Of a DNA stretch of 13,062 bases, positions 1-7,236 are shown piece after piece (position 1 is the first letter of the stretch; every line of letters begins with the position of its first letter). A program made the translations under genes and the position numbers. Origin of the DNA: Dunaliella salina (Eukaryota; Chlorophyta; Chlorophyceae; Chlamydomonadales; Dunaliellaceae); contig MU069776.1 in the NCBI GenBank assembly GCA_002284615.2, positions 223,293 through 236,354 on the forward strand. Direction: 5' to 3'. Below the pieces are notes generated by a model. It saw only the letters and a list, made by a program, of their open reading frames with translations. It did no database searches and was not told the origin of the DNA.

Positions 1-94
1 CCTTGAAAAAAGTAATTTCTAAAGACGCTTCATATTGCGAGGGACTCCAATAATTATTTTAATTAATCGCAAAATCCCTAGCGTCGCTACGGTA
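1..94 (-). mobile_element. End of a CCGTAGCGAC-terminus DNA transposon (truncated by window edge)
   Basis: Read on the minus strand, this stretch begins TACCGTAGCGAC and runs through a TTGCGA motif, an AT-rich block, a CTCGCAA motif and GAAATTA-CTTTTTTC. The same order of blocks occurs at 3678-3771, the left end of a complete element in this window, at roughly 75% identity by eye. The element therefore ends at 93-94 (TA) and its body lies off the left edge. The abutting AT microsatellite hides any target duplication. No coding sequence is visible in this part. Confidence 0.6.
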
Positions 95-96
95 CA

Positions 97-173
97 TATG
101 ATATATATATATATATACATATATACATGTACATGATATATATATATACATATATACATGTACATGATATATG

Positions 174-210
<37 letters not shown>

Positions 211-212
211 GC

Positions 213-247
<35 letters not shown>

Positions 248-340
248 TATATATGTGTATATATATACATCTATAAAAAAAATATGTGTATATACATATA
301 ATGTATCTATCTATATATGTATACATATGTATAAAAACAC
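97..340. repeat. AT-rich microsatellite / degenerate (TATA,TGTATA)n tract
   Basis: About 240 bp of alternating A/T with interspersed TACATA, TGTATA and CATGTACATG units. A block containing ATATATACATGTACATGATA occurs twice in a row (about 117-140 and 150-173), so local duplication has acted on top of slippage. It is highly self-complementary. Reading frames through it give Tyr-Ile strings and are not genes. It lies in the intron downstream of the exon at 414-643 or beyond that gene. Confidence 0.9.
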
Positions 341-413
341 GGCTGTATCGATACAAGATAGATATATACAAGACAGACAGCTGCGAAGCAAGGTAGAGTT
401 TTGACACACTTAC

Positions 414-643
414 GTTTAAGGTGAGTTTATGCACACTTTTCAGACGCTCCCGCACGCCATCTGCTTTAGCGAACAGAGCCCGCTCAAAGATGTCTGTCGT
501 CCAATCTCCAGCATTTATGACTGTCAGTCCCCTCAATGTTGCGTTCACTGAGAAAGCCTGAAGGTAGTCCATCAATTTGTCCACATCGGTGTTGTCTGGG
601 GCTTGGCTGACTCTCAAGACAATTTTATCCAGCTGAGCATTCA
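414..643 (-). CDS. Exon 2 of a minus-strand host gene, unknown protein (possibly F-box/leucine-rich type)
   Basis: An open minus-strand segment of 230 bp encodes about 76 residues with ordinary soluble-protein composition. It begins [15 protein letters not shown], passes through a [10 protein letters not shown] helix-like stretch and a [12 protein letters not shown] strand-like stretch, and ends [11 protein letters not shown]. It stops exactly at AAAC|GTAAGTGTG, a near-consensus 5' splice site, after which the frame runs into the microsatellite. The upstream edge carries GCCGGCAG, a usable acceptor that leaves TG as the first two exon bases. Patterns such as LDKIVLRV and VHKLTLN resemble leucine-rich-repeat strands, but I do not recognise the protein. 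The gene should continue at lower coordinates, where the transposon end at 1-94 intervenes or lies in an intron. Function is unassigned; the exon call rests on splice signals and composition. Confidence 0.55.
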
Positions 644-1673
644 CTGCCGGCGACTTGCAAGAGAAAACAAAAAGGCATTAGATGCATCGTTTCGGGAAAG
701 TGTTTACACACACCTCAAAAGAGACTATGTTTACAGCTTCAAGCTCTACCCCTTGTGCATTTTTGTTTTAACTTGTGAGCAAAAAGTGCATGAGTCCTGA
801 GTGCCTGCATTTTATCTCATCATTTCCTTCCCCTCCCCTCCCTTTCTATCTTCTCCTCTCTTCCTTTCTTCCCTTCCCTGTGGGGAAATGCCTTGATTTG
901 TTAAAAAAAACCTTTATCTAGGCTGTCCAGGCATAAAGGCCCTGGCACACAGCATGAAGAAAATGGGAGGAAACACCATCCTTGCAAGCCAGGGCAGGAG
1001 CTGCCATTTAGGAATGCATAGAAATTGCTCTTAGCAAAGCTGACCGGCCCCTTCAAAAATCTGTAAAGAAGTAACAGAAAGCTGTTGTAGCAAAACCTTC
1101 GATGCAATGCAGCATATGTGCAAGACACAGAGTGCAGGTGACCATCAAGGCAGTGGTATCCCTGGAGGCGTCAAAAAGCATAATCATCAGACAGCCCGCC
1201 TTCATCCTAAAGTCCATCCTGTTGCAATTAGATGAAATGGGAGTTCTGTGCACGTGAAAAGGAGTCAGTGCCACGCATACAAGGGTGTCGAGGCGTCAGG
1301 CGCCGCTTGGCAAACAACTCAATGCAAACTCTCAGGACAGCAACAATTTTGGTGTAACAAAAGCTTCATACAGGGGTTCCAGGAGATCAAAAAGCATGAT
1401 TTGCTCATACATTCTCGGAACCAACAGGCTCTCATTCAATTTTTTTCATCTTTGTAGCTCTGTCACAGATAGTAGGCACACAGATGTGGAAATAGTGAAG
1501 CATTGAATCGAAGGCAACCAGACCGACCAGACAGACTCATGGCATATGCATGTTCATGGCTTGTCAGACTCATGAAGCAGTGTGCATGGCACAGCATGCA
1601 GCTGTGACCTGTACAAGCAGGCAAAGGCAGAGCCTGCCTCTCTTCCCCTCATTAACCATAGGAAACTCAACAC
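644..1673 (-). other. Probable intron (about 1 kb) between the two host exons
   Basis: This stretch separates the exons at 1674-1851 and 414-643. Joining donor 1673 (AGGT|GTGTTG) to acceptor 644 keeps the frame; the slightly better-looking donor two bases earlier (CAG|GTGTG) would not, and would need an extra exon. A possible small exon preceded by TAATTGCAACAG near 1220 on the minus strand is too weak to call. Two short related blocks share AAAAAGCAT (about 1172 and 1390). A pyrimidine-rich tract lies at 815-882. Nothing else recognisable is present. Confidence 0.4.
815..882 (+). repeat. Polypyrimidine tract (plus strand C/T, minus strand G/A)
   Basis: About 68 bp almost entirely of C and T on the plus strand, made of repeated TTCC, CCCTCCC and TCTTCC units. 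On the strand of the flanking gene it is purine-rich, so it is not a splice polypyrimidine tract for that gene. Such tracts can form triplex DNA; no function can be read from the sequence. Confidence 0.75.
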
Positions 1674-1851
1674 ACCTGTACAGGGCTCCGCAGCTGTGGC
1701 GCAGCGCTTTCTTGCTGGCGCTGTCCTGCAGCATTCCATACAAAATGCCCAAGACATTGTCCTCAAGGTCAAGGAATTGGGTTGCTGGCTGAGATATCTT
1801 CTTGCTTGGCTCCATGCCTGGCACTGATGGCTGTTGTGCCAATGTGGTCAT
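1674..1851 (-). CDS. Exon 1 (start exon) of the minus-strand host gene, F-box-like N-terminus
   Basis: The frame opens with ATG at 1851, immediately preceded by an in-frame TGA, so this is a true amino terminus if translated. About 59 residues follow: a polar leader (MTTLAQQPSVPGMEPSKK), then FLDLEDNVLGILYGMLQDSA and SKKALRHSCGALYR. The pattern of a leucine/valine-rich helix, a Ser-Ala-Ser turn, ALR, a Cys and then a Leu-Tyr-Arg helix end resembles the F-box fold of SCF ubiquitin-ligase substrate adaptors (LP..VL..IL..L.D..S..ALR..C..L). The usual leading LP is replaced by LDLED. The exon ends at a GT donor, either 1675 or 1673; only the 1673 donor joins in frame to the exon at 643. F-box identity is inferred from pattern alone. 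Confidence 0.5.
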
Positions 1852-1980
1852 TCAACACACAGCTTTTCACAAAGAAACAACAAGCAAGCTGATGTGTCCC
1901 TCAGAAAAGTAAGCAGGTTTGATTTAAATTTGTACAAAGGGCACTCAGTTTCATGTCCCAGGATGTAACGGTGTCAGTAA
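1852..1980. promoter_or_regulatory. Short upstream region of the host gene, cut off by a Harbinger-like insertion
   Basis: Only 129 bp separate the ATG of the minus-strand gene from the Harbinger-like element at 1981. I see no TATA box or recognisable operator. Any promoter must lie in this short piece, inside the transposon, or beyond it. Confidence 0.25.
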
Positions 1981-3160
1981 GGCCCCGGTTACACGTGCGG
2001 GATCACCCCCACGGATCAGGGTCGGGATCACCATTTTTCAGACCAAATTTCTTTGCATAGNATGATGCAGAAGATTTTTGCGAGGCCATTGGTCCCAAAA
2101 CTAGATGGAAACCCACATCCGTCAGTTTTCTAGAGAATTTTGATTGGGAAAAAAATATTTTCCCTTGATCCGGATCCGTGGTGCGGTTACACGACGGATC
2201 AACCCCTGGGATCATCCCCCTCCGGATCACCCCCCTCATAAAAAAGGAAGAAAGTGAACTTTGAGGTGGAATCATCTGAAAAGCAGAGCCAATTCACCCT
2301 CCCGTTTTTGGTTCGGCATGGACCCCACTTCAGCTTGTGTTGGACCTGCCTGCACGCCTTCTTGTTGGCCTTCCTGGTCCTTTTCTTCTCTGGTCCGCCA
2401 CAAGTTGGCCTGCCCATCAATGATTTCGTGCTCACTGGGCTTCTGACAGCCCTTTAGATTCAGAACCATACCGTTCCTGAAGCCATGATGGTGAGTGAAG
2501 TGGGCAGCAGTGCCTGCATGGGCGCAAGTGGGTGAGTGTTGGAGTGCCTTGTGCTGTGTTAAGACTCGGTACACTAGTTTGTGTTTGTGTTTGTGTTCCA
2601 AAACACTCACTCCTCCATGCATGGATTGTGCATGCCCCTCTTCAGGTGTCCATGGCTGCTCTGGAGGATGACCTTCCTGCCAAAAAGAGGAGGAGGAGTT
2701 TCTGGAGCATCATCTTTCCCATGCCATCCTCAGGGAGAACTCCCTCCTCCACCTCCGCCTCATCATCCTGGCTGCCCACCCCCTCATACACACCCCCTGA
2801 AGACCGGAAAGGCTCTCCTTGATGGGGTTGATTTGAATTCCCACCCATTGCTATGGCCATAGCAAATATCAATGTTAAAAGGTGTGCACTTTCTGCCTCC
2901 TGGCCTGCAAAGAAAATTCTTTGGATGTTTCTCTTGCATGCACAGTCAGACTATTAGGTCCTTGTGCCGAATCAACTTAGTTAGAATTTTATTAATGGGT
3001 GATCCCAGAGGCGGATCGCCTCCCCCCCCCCTGGATCAGGGTCGGGATCAGGGGGGGGTGATCCCGAGGTGGGATCCCCCGTGTAACCGGGTCGGGATCA
3101 CCCCCCCCGGATCAGGGGGGGGTGATCCCGAGGGGTGATCCCACCCGTGTAACCGGGGCC
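1981..3160. mobile_element. PIF/Harbinger-like DNA transposon, complete and non-autonomous
   Basis: The left end starts GGCCCCGGTTACACG and the right end is its exact inverted copy for 15 bp. After a 3-base patch with two mismatches, GGGATCACCCC is also shared. TAA lies directly outside both ends (1978-1980 and 3161-3163). A TWA (TAA/TTA) target duplication with G-rich termini is typical of the PIF/Harbinger superfamily. The ends are unusual in being layered: a second set of GGTTACAC plus GGATCA/CCCC motifs lies at about 2183-2240, with inverted counterparts at about 2994-3105, so each side holds inner and outer terminal modules. The 1,180-bp length and the lack of a recognisable DDE transposase make it non-autonomous. 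A GTGTTT-type repeat occurs at about 2579-2600 and an ambiguous base at 2061. Confidence 0.85.
2652..2822 (+). CDS. Small ORF inside the Harbinger-like element, unknown
   Basis: An ATG in a good context (TCCATGG) follows a pyrimidine-rich CCCCTCTTCAG that could serve as a splice acceptor. It opens 56 codons: MAALEDDLPAKKRRRSFWS, a Ser/Pro/Thr-rich middle, and a PPEDRKGSP end. The KKRRR cluster resembles a nuclear localisation signal. PIF/Harbinger elements encode a second, DNA-binding protein besides the transposase, but nothing here shows a Myb/SANT helix, so that link is only positional. The opposite strand is also open through part of this stretch. It may be a chance ORF. Confidence 0.2.
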   Translation: MAALEDDLPAKKRRRSFWSIIFPMPSSGRTPSSTSASSSWLPTPSYTPPEDRKGSP

Positions 3161-3168
3161 TAAAATGG

Positions 3169-3427
3169 AATCAGCGTCATTCGGGGCGCAATTCGTTTTC
3201 ACAGCCACCGTTATACTTTGGTAGCGATTGAAGCTGGTTTCGAATCTTGGGGGGAGCAGTTGCGTAGGGCTTCGACTTTGGCCGGGTACACCTTGCACGC
3301 CTTGATTCGCCTCCGTGGTCGTTCGGCTCCAACGGGGAAAGGTACTGTAACGATGTAAATAAAAAGGAAATGGGGGTGCAATCAGCGTCATTCGGGGCGC
3401 AATTCGTTTTCACAGCCACTGTTACAC
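3169..3427. repeat. Spaced direct repeat of about 47 bp
   Basis: The block from AATCAGCGTCATTCGGGGCG to CAGCCACNGTTA occurs at about 3169-3215 and again at about 3380-3426 with one or two mismatches, offset 211 bp. The Harbinger-like element ends just left of the first copy. The intervening 165 bp is GC-rich and unrelated to either repeat. It could be a two-unit minisatellite or a partial segmental duplication. On the minus strand both copies can be read as TVAVKTNCAPNDAD, but the flanking frames do not support a gene. Confidence 0.75.
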
Positions 3428-3677
3428 AGGACGGCAACGTAAAGAAATTTTCAGTCTCCCAATCAATACAAATCAGTCTTCTACGCTTATGCTTGCTCGA
3501 GTTAATCCACTTTAATCATGGCGGATATCAGTTATTATTTCCTTTGGTGTATTCAAGTCTAAAAACCGGGAAACCTCAAGGGCGAGATTTCAAATATTAA
3601 TATTAATATTTAATATTAATTCCTCCTTGTAACCCGAAAAATGGGAAACTAAAGTGCATGTGCGACAAACGTTGGAT
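3428..3677. other. Intergenic stretch, AT-rich, no gene seen
   Basis: It contains a self-complementary AATATTAATATTAATATTTA run at about 3592-3620 and a short segment (AAAAACCGGGAAACC, about 3560) that recurs inverted as GGTTTTCCCGGTTTTT at about 4434-4449, on the far side of the CCGTAGCGAC element. No open frame or RNA gene can be supported. Confidence 0.5.
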
Positions 3678-4325
3678 TACCGTAGCGACAGTGGGTATCT
3701 TGCGAGGTAAATAATTAATTCCTGGCGCCTCTCGCAAGATTGAGCGTCGTTAGAAATTAGTTTTTTTCAAAGCTCGCAAGATGTGTACTTTCTAATCGGA
3801 ACCTCCCGAGCGCCCAGACATGGACCCACATGCCCCCAAGGCAAGAGACCCTTTTTGACTTGGGGTGCACAAAGTGGAAGCGAATAGAGGCTGATGGGCA
3901 GCCCAGGGAGCTCCGCACCCGTCTGGAGCCATCTCTCTTGCTGCCCGGGCGGAGGAGCGGGACCGCCATATGGCATGCATGCAGCAGCTGTCATCGCGCA
4001 AGAAGGATGAGTAACTGTTGGTCTCCGACAACGAGGAGGAGACCACAGATGAAATGGACATGGATTGATGTTCATAGCAAGGGTTTAAGTCCAGGGGACC
4101 ATGGCCAGGGGACTGAGGATTGCAAGGAGAACTGATAGCTTTGAGGGCCTGAGCCAGTTGTTGCAGTTCGCAAGCTTTGCTGATGTTGCCATTTTGAGGA
4201 GTTCGCAAATTTTGCTAACTTGTGGACCCCCCTCGCAAGATGTTAATAGTCGCAGAAAAATTATTAAATTGTTTTGGGCGCCTCGCAAGATAGGAGCGTC
4301 GCAAGACAATAGCGTCGCTACGGTA
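3678..4325. mobile_element. Complete CCGTAGCGAC-terminus DNA transposon (non-autonomous)
   Basis: The left end is TACCGTAGCGAC and the right end GTCGCTACGGTA, an exact 12-bp inverted pair that includes a possible TA target duplication. Inside both ends CTTGCGAG, CGCAAGAT and CGCAAGAC recur (about 3697, 3733, 3774, 4232, 4282 and 4298), the arrangement expected of subterminal transposase-binding sites. AT-rich blocks lie behind each end. The 648-bp length excludes a full transposase. The minus-strand sequence at 1-94 is another copy of the left end. A TA duplication fits Tc1/mariner-like elements but the superfamily is not settled, because TA could instead belong to the terminal repeat. Confidence 0.75.
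3901..4066 (+). pseudogene. Decayed carboxy-terminal coding fragment inside the CCGTAGCGAC element
   Basis: In the frame of position 3940 the sequence reads AARAEERDRHMACMQQLSS, then RKKDE, a TAA stop (4012-4014), and LLVSDNEEETTDEMDMD before TGA (4064-4066). A charged helix followed by an acidic tail ending at a stop looks like a protein carboxy terminus with one nonsense mutation. Upstream the frame closes at a TGA (3892-3894), so only the tail survives. It could be the remnant of the element's own protein or a captured host exon. The family is not recognisable. Confidence 0.3.
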
Positions 4326-4626
4326 CGGCCGCAATTGGCCGCGGAGAACCCCAAAACGACTTTGGTCAGAACTGAGCCAAAAAGCATAACTGCATGCTTA
4401 TATTTTTGCAATTTTTGTTTGGCTCCGGTTTCTTGGTTTTCCCGGTTTTTGAGATTTGGTGTCTGCAGAGGAAATCATAAATAACATTCGCCATAACAAA
4501 GCTTGACAAGCTTGCACACGCGAATCCACAAATTTGACACGAATTCGACGCAAATCCACCAGCAGCAAAAGAGCTCACGCGCTGAGCCGATTCTCTCACA
4601 CTGTTTTTGCTGGGTCGTGTCTTTTT
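4326..4626. other. Gap between transposons, no gene seen
   Basis: It starts with a small palindrome, CGGCC-gcaatt-GGCCG (about 4325-4341), directly at the transposon edge. The rest is unremarkable mixed sequence. A minus-strand open frame of 271 codons that runs through here and the adjoining fold-back is judged accidental. Confidence 0.4.
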
Positions 4627-5162
4627 TATGGCAAGGGGGGAAGCCAATGTGGTTTTCGGGCACAATTGTGCGCAAGTTTTCCGATTTTTGTTTTCGTTTG
4701 GAAATGGAAATGGAAATGGAACTGCTGCCCGCGAGGCCATCTCCTCTCCGTTTGACTCGCTGCAGTGACACAGCAATGACCCTGGTGTCCTGCATGCACA
4801 GGACTGAGGGATTGGATGGGCGGATGGGCCACTTTTTTTGCGCTGACCAAATCCAGTGCAAGCTGAACAGATGCGGCCTAGGCATGATAAACATAATGTG
4901 TGTATAAATAATGACGTATACTTAATCAATGTCGTCACTAGCTTGCACTGGACATGGTCAACGCAAAAAAGTGGCCCATCCGCCCATCCCGTCCCGCAGA
5001 ACACCAGGGTCATTGCTGTGTCACTGCAGCGCGTCAAATGGACAGGAGATGGCCTCGCGGGCAGAAGTTCTATTTCCATTTCCGTTTCCAAACGAAAATG
5101 AATATCGGAAAACTTGCGCACATTTTCGCCCGAAAACCACATTGGCTCCCCGCCTTGCCATA
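4627..5162. repeat. Long fold-back (inverted repeat) with 75-bp loop
   Basis: The arm at 4627-4864 and the arm at 4940-5162 are inverted copies, roughly 87-90% identical by eye, from ATGGCAAGG at the outer edges to CCAGTGCAAGCT at the inner edges. The loop (4865-4939) is AT-rich. Arm 1 carries about 18 extra bases near 4790-4815. A transcript of either strand would form a hairpin of more than 200 bp. Each arm, read inward, keeps the same open frame (VRKFSD, FRLE, ELLPARPSP, LTRCSDTAMTLV). The structure fits a fold-back or MITE-type element or an inverted duplication. I see no target duplication at the edges. Confidence 0.85.
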
Positions 5163-5248
5163 CCACAAAGTATGAGTGCATAATGACTGCTTTTTGTAGA
5201 GAAGTTTGGGAATGGGGACCTAACCTTGTCCATGACCCTGCCCATTAC

Positions 5249-5414
5249 CTCCTCATACCCATCAAAACTGTTCAGCCATTTCTGCTCCTTGTTGTCTAAA
5301 CCTTTCTGGAGAGGGAACAGGTCAGGTTTATCCTTAACAATCCGCTTGGTCTGCTTCTTAGGAGCAACGAGGCGTGTCTTTTTGTCTGTACTGGCCCTCC
5401 TATTGTACTTGGGG
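5249..5414 (-). CDS. Possible internal exon of an unidentified basic protein
   Basis: On the minus strand TTTCTTTACAG, a good splice acceptor, is followed by 166 open bases ending GAGGAG|GTAATG, a plausible donor. The 55 codons are strongly basic at first (PKYNRRASTDKKTRLVAPKK, QTKRIVKDKPDLF), then change to QKGLDNKEQKWLNSFDGYEE. The open frame extends beyond both signals (as far as 5536 upstream), so the splice sites are not forced. I do not recognise a family. It lies between the fold-back and the retroelement fragments, so it could be a host exon or an amino-terminal piece of a mobile element. No partner exon is identified. Confidence 0.35.
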
Positions 5415-5699
5415 CTGTAAAGAAATTTCACAAAATCTAGAAGGGGGACTCTCAACCCCTTACGTACTGAATGGATGGCACTGGTTGGGCCATTGTGCGG
5501 CGTTGTGATGTGATAATTAATCGAACGATGAATCAAATATTGCGTTTGTAACCTTCAAACATCGTGCCTTTGACGGGCAGTTTTGCTTGTGGCCGCATGT
5601 GCGGCTAAGCAGCAGCAGGTCCTTAGAGGGGATATAGGGGACATCAACAAAACTTGAATTAGCTTCTGACTTTTTGATTTGCATTTAATAAGATTGATT
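5415..5699. other. Stretch with no supported gene
   Basis: It contains a tight palindrome GCCGCA-TG-TGCGGC at about 5592-5605. The minus-strand open frame overlapping the putative exon continues to 5536. I see no other signal. Confidence 0.35.
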
Positions 5700-6585
5700 C
5701 CTCAAATTGAGCTCCACATGTTTTTTGGGGAGGGGGTCCGGTCTATGTCTGGAAACCCAGATCCTGTGTCTCCCCAGCCACTGCACCATCCCAGGTTCTG
5801 AGAACAATTTTGTTGTCCAATTTTGCACCATAAAAGTGCTCATGAAAGCACTGTAATCAAGTTTTTTTTTCGAGGTATGGTGCCGAAATCGTAACAGAGG
5901 TGGGGGTAGGCAGTGACAAGTTTGGAGTAGGGCTCGGTTATCATGTTCTGATTCCAAGCCGGAAGGAACATGAATGTAACAGTGGCCTCTTGTGTTGATA
6001 ATGGCAGAGTAAATGGCATGTTGCAAAGCTTGGGTCATGATTCCTTCGTCATGAATGGGATGGCAGACTGAGAAGCCTGAGAATTTGGATGAGAAGGCAT
6101 TATGCATGGCACCAAAAAGAGTGTCTCGGGAGTGCGCACTCAAATTATTCTGGTACTGTGGGGTGTGGTCTAGTGGGGAGGCCATTTTTTCTTGCGTTAC
6201 CAAAGCCCATTTTTGGAGGGCAGTATGGATGTGAGTTGGAAGGGCTCGTGAAAAAGAGTTATTGATCTCCTTGCTAGAGTTCTTTCTTTCAAGCATGGCT
6301 TTGCGGGAAAGGAGCCCTTGCAGCTCAGTAGCAAAGCTGTTAGGAGCTGGTGTTGTTTTCTCGTGCATGCCAGCAAGCTTGGCCCTCTAAAAAGCCCTGT
6401 AGAGGATTTGGAAGAGGTTCGGGGATACAATACCAACACACTTGCCTTGCGTATTGTATATGCAAGCCATGTGCGCCGTGTATATTTTTGGAAGAGTTGA
6501 GGGGGGCAGGAGTAGGAGGGGAATGTCTGTGGGATCCTGTGTCTGATGATGCTGGATGAGGGGGTTGCTGATCCATGTACTTCAC
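5700..6585 (-). pseudogene. Minus-strand fragment of the non-LTR retrotransposon ORF, PCIF1-like region
   Basis: Read on the minus strand this contains MASPLDHTPQYQ (ASPL codons 6171-6182), DTLFGAMHNAFSSKF, FSGFSVCHPIHDEG (CHPI at 6054-6065) and MTQALQHAIYSAI. After a one-base frameshift near 5990 it gives TFMFLPAWNQNM (FMFLPAW at 5954-5974). The same order occurs in the PCIF1/CAPAM m6Am methyltransferase domain: ASPL, an FG block, NPPF, an amphipathic helix, then F-(I/V)-F-x-P-x-W. The catalytic NPPF is CHPI here, so no methyl transfer is predicted. The segment 5850-6100 is an inverted copy, about 89% identical, of 6632-6882. Upstream (6370-6585) the minus strand stays open in pieces with no recognisable domain. 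The downstream edge near 5700 is uncertain. It is a dead fragment with no reverse transcriptase. Confidence 0.6.
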
Positions 6586-6631
6586 GAGGTCAACCTCGCG
6601 CAGCCAATATTCGCATGAGCCAGTAGGTTTT

Positions 6632-7010
6632 ATGCCTTCTCATCCAAATTCTCAGGTTTTTCAGTCTGCCGTCCCATATATGACGATGGAATCATGACCC
6701 AAGCTTTGCAGCATGCCAATTACTCTGCCATTCTCAACACAGAGGCCACTGCTAAATTCATGTTTCCTCCGGGCTTGGAATCAGAACATGATAACCAACC
6801 CCTACTCCAAACTTGTCACTGCCTACCCCCACCTCTGTTACGACCTTGGAACCGTACTTGCAAAAAACTTGGTTACAGTGCCCCTCAATCCTGCCCTAAC
6901 CAAGAGGTACCTCTACCTAAATATACCTGGGACCTTCATACCTTTGCTGTCTGGAACACTGCAGCTCAAATTCATCTTAACAACCATAACAAAGACTGGC
7001 TACAGGGCCT
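6632..7010 (+). pseudogene. PCIF1-like (degenerate methyltransferase-like) domain of copy 1
   Basis: It reads AFSSKFSGFSVCRPIYDDG (CRPI at 6667-6678), MTQALQHANYSAI, then across two compensating one-base shifts FMF...AWNQNMITNPYSKLV, and later LPKYTWDLHTFAVWNTAA (AVWNT at 6946-6960) with a following LNN...DWL. In PCIF1 the corresponding order is SF-x-x-NPPF, a helix, FI-x-F-x-PEW, and AV-x-NT-x(5)-LQN...W. Four ordered matches make homology plausible. The motif-IV position is CRPI, so adenine methyltransferase activity is not expected. It may instead be a structural or RNA-binding module. The alternative is a lineage-specific linker that resembles PCIF1 by chance. Confidence 0.5.
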
Positions 7011-7236
7011 GAAAGGAGGTTTGAAAGAAGCTACAGAGTGGAAGCTTGAGAGTGTCAGCAGCCACCCTGTCCTAAATCCCATGCATGCCCACATGCCAGG
7101 TTTCAATAAACTGGAACGCCTCCCATTTGACAAACAACACGTCTCCAAGCAGCCTAGTTATTCACACATGAGTATCCAAGGTACAGACTTGGTGCCCAGC
7201 CAATCCAGTACTCTCCTAACTCTTAAAGTTGCTGAC

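Noticed and set aside
19..400. Open frames of Tyr/Ile repeats on both strands
   Set aside because: They are translations of the AT microsatellite.
1053..1274. Possible extra exon in the host intron after TAATTGCAACAG
   Set aside because: The acceptor is reasonable, but the peptide has no clear character and the phases do not give a convincing chain with both neighbouring exons.
2003..2435. Minus-strand frames at the left side of the Harbinger-like element (GPEKKRTRKANKKACRQ)
   Set aside because: The basic stretch is suggestive, but the frame contains the ambiguous base or runs into terminal repeats, and no transposase or Myb motif is visible.
4366..5181. Minus-strand open frame of 271 codons
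   Set aside because: It runs straight through both arms and the AT-rich loop of the fold-back and into intergenic sequence. It has low-complexity patches (FPFPFPNE) and no recognisable domain.
5850..6882. Twin-priming origin of the inverted retroelement segments
   Set aside because: The arms differ by about 10% and overlap by 250 bp. A single twin-priming event should give nearly identical sequence with little overlap.
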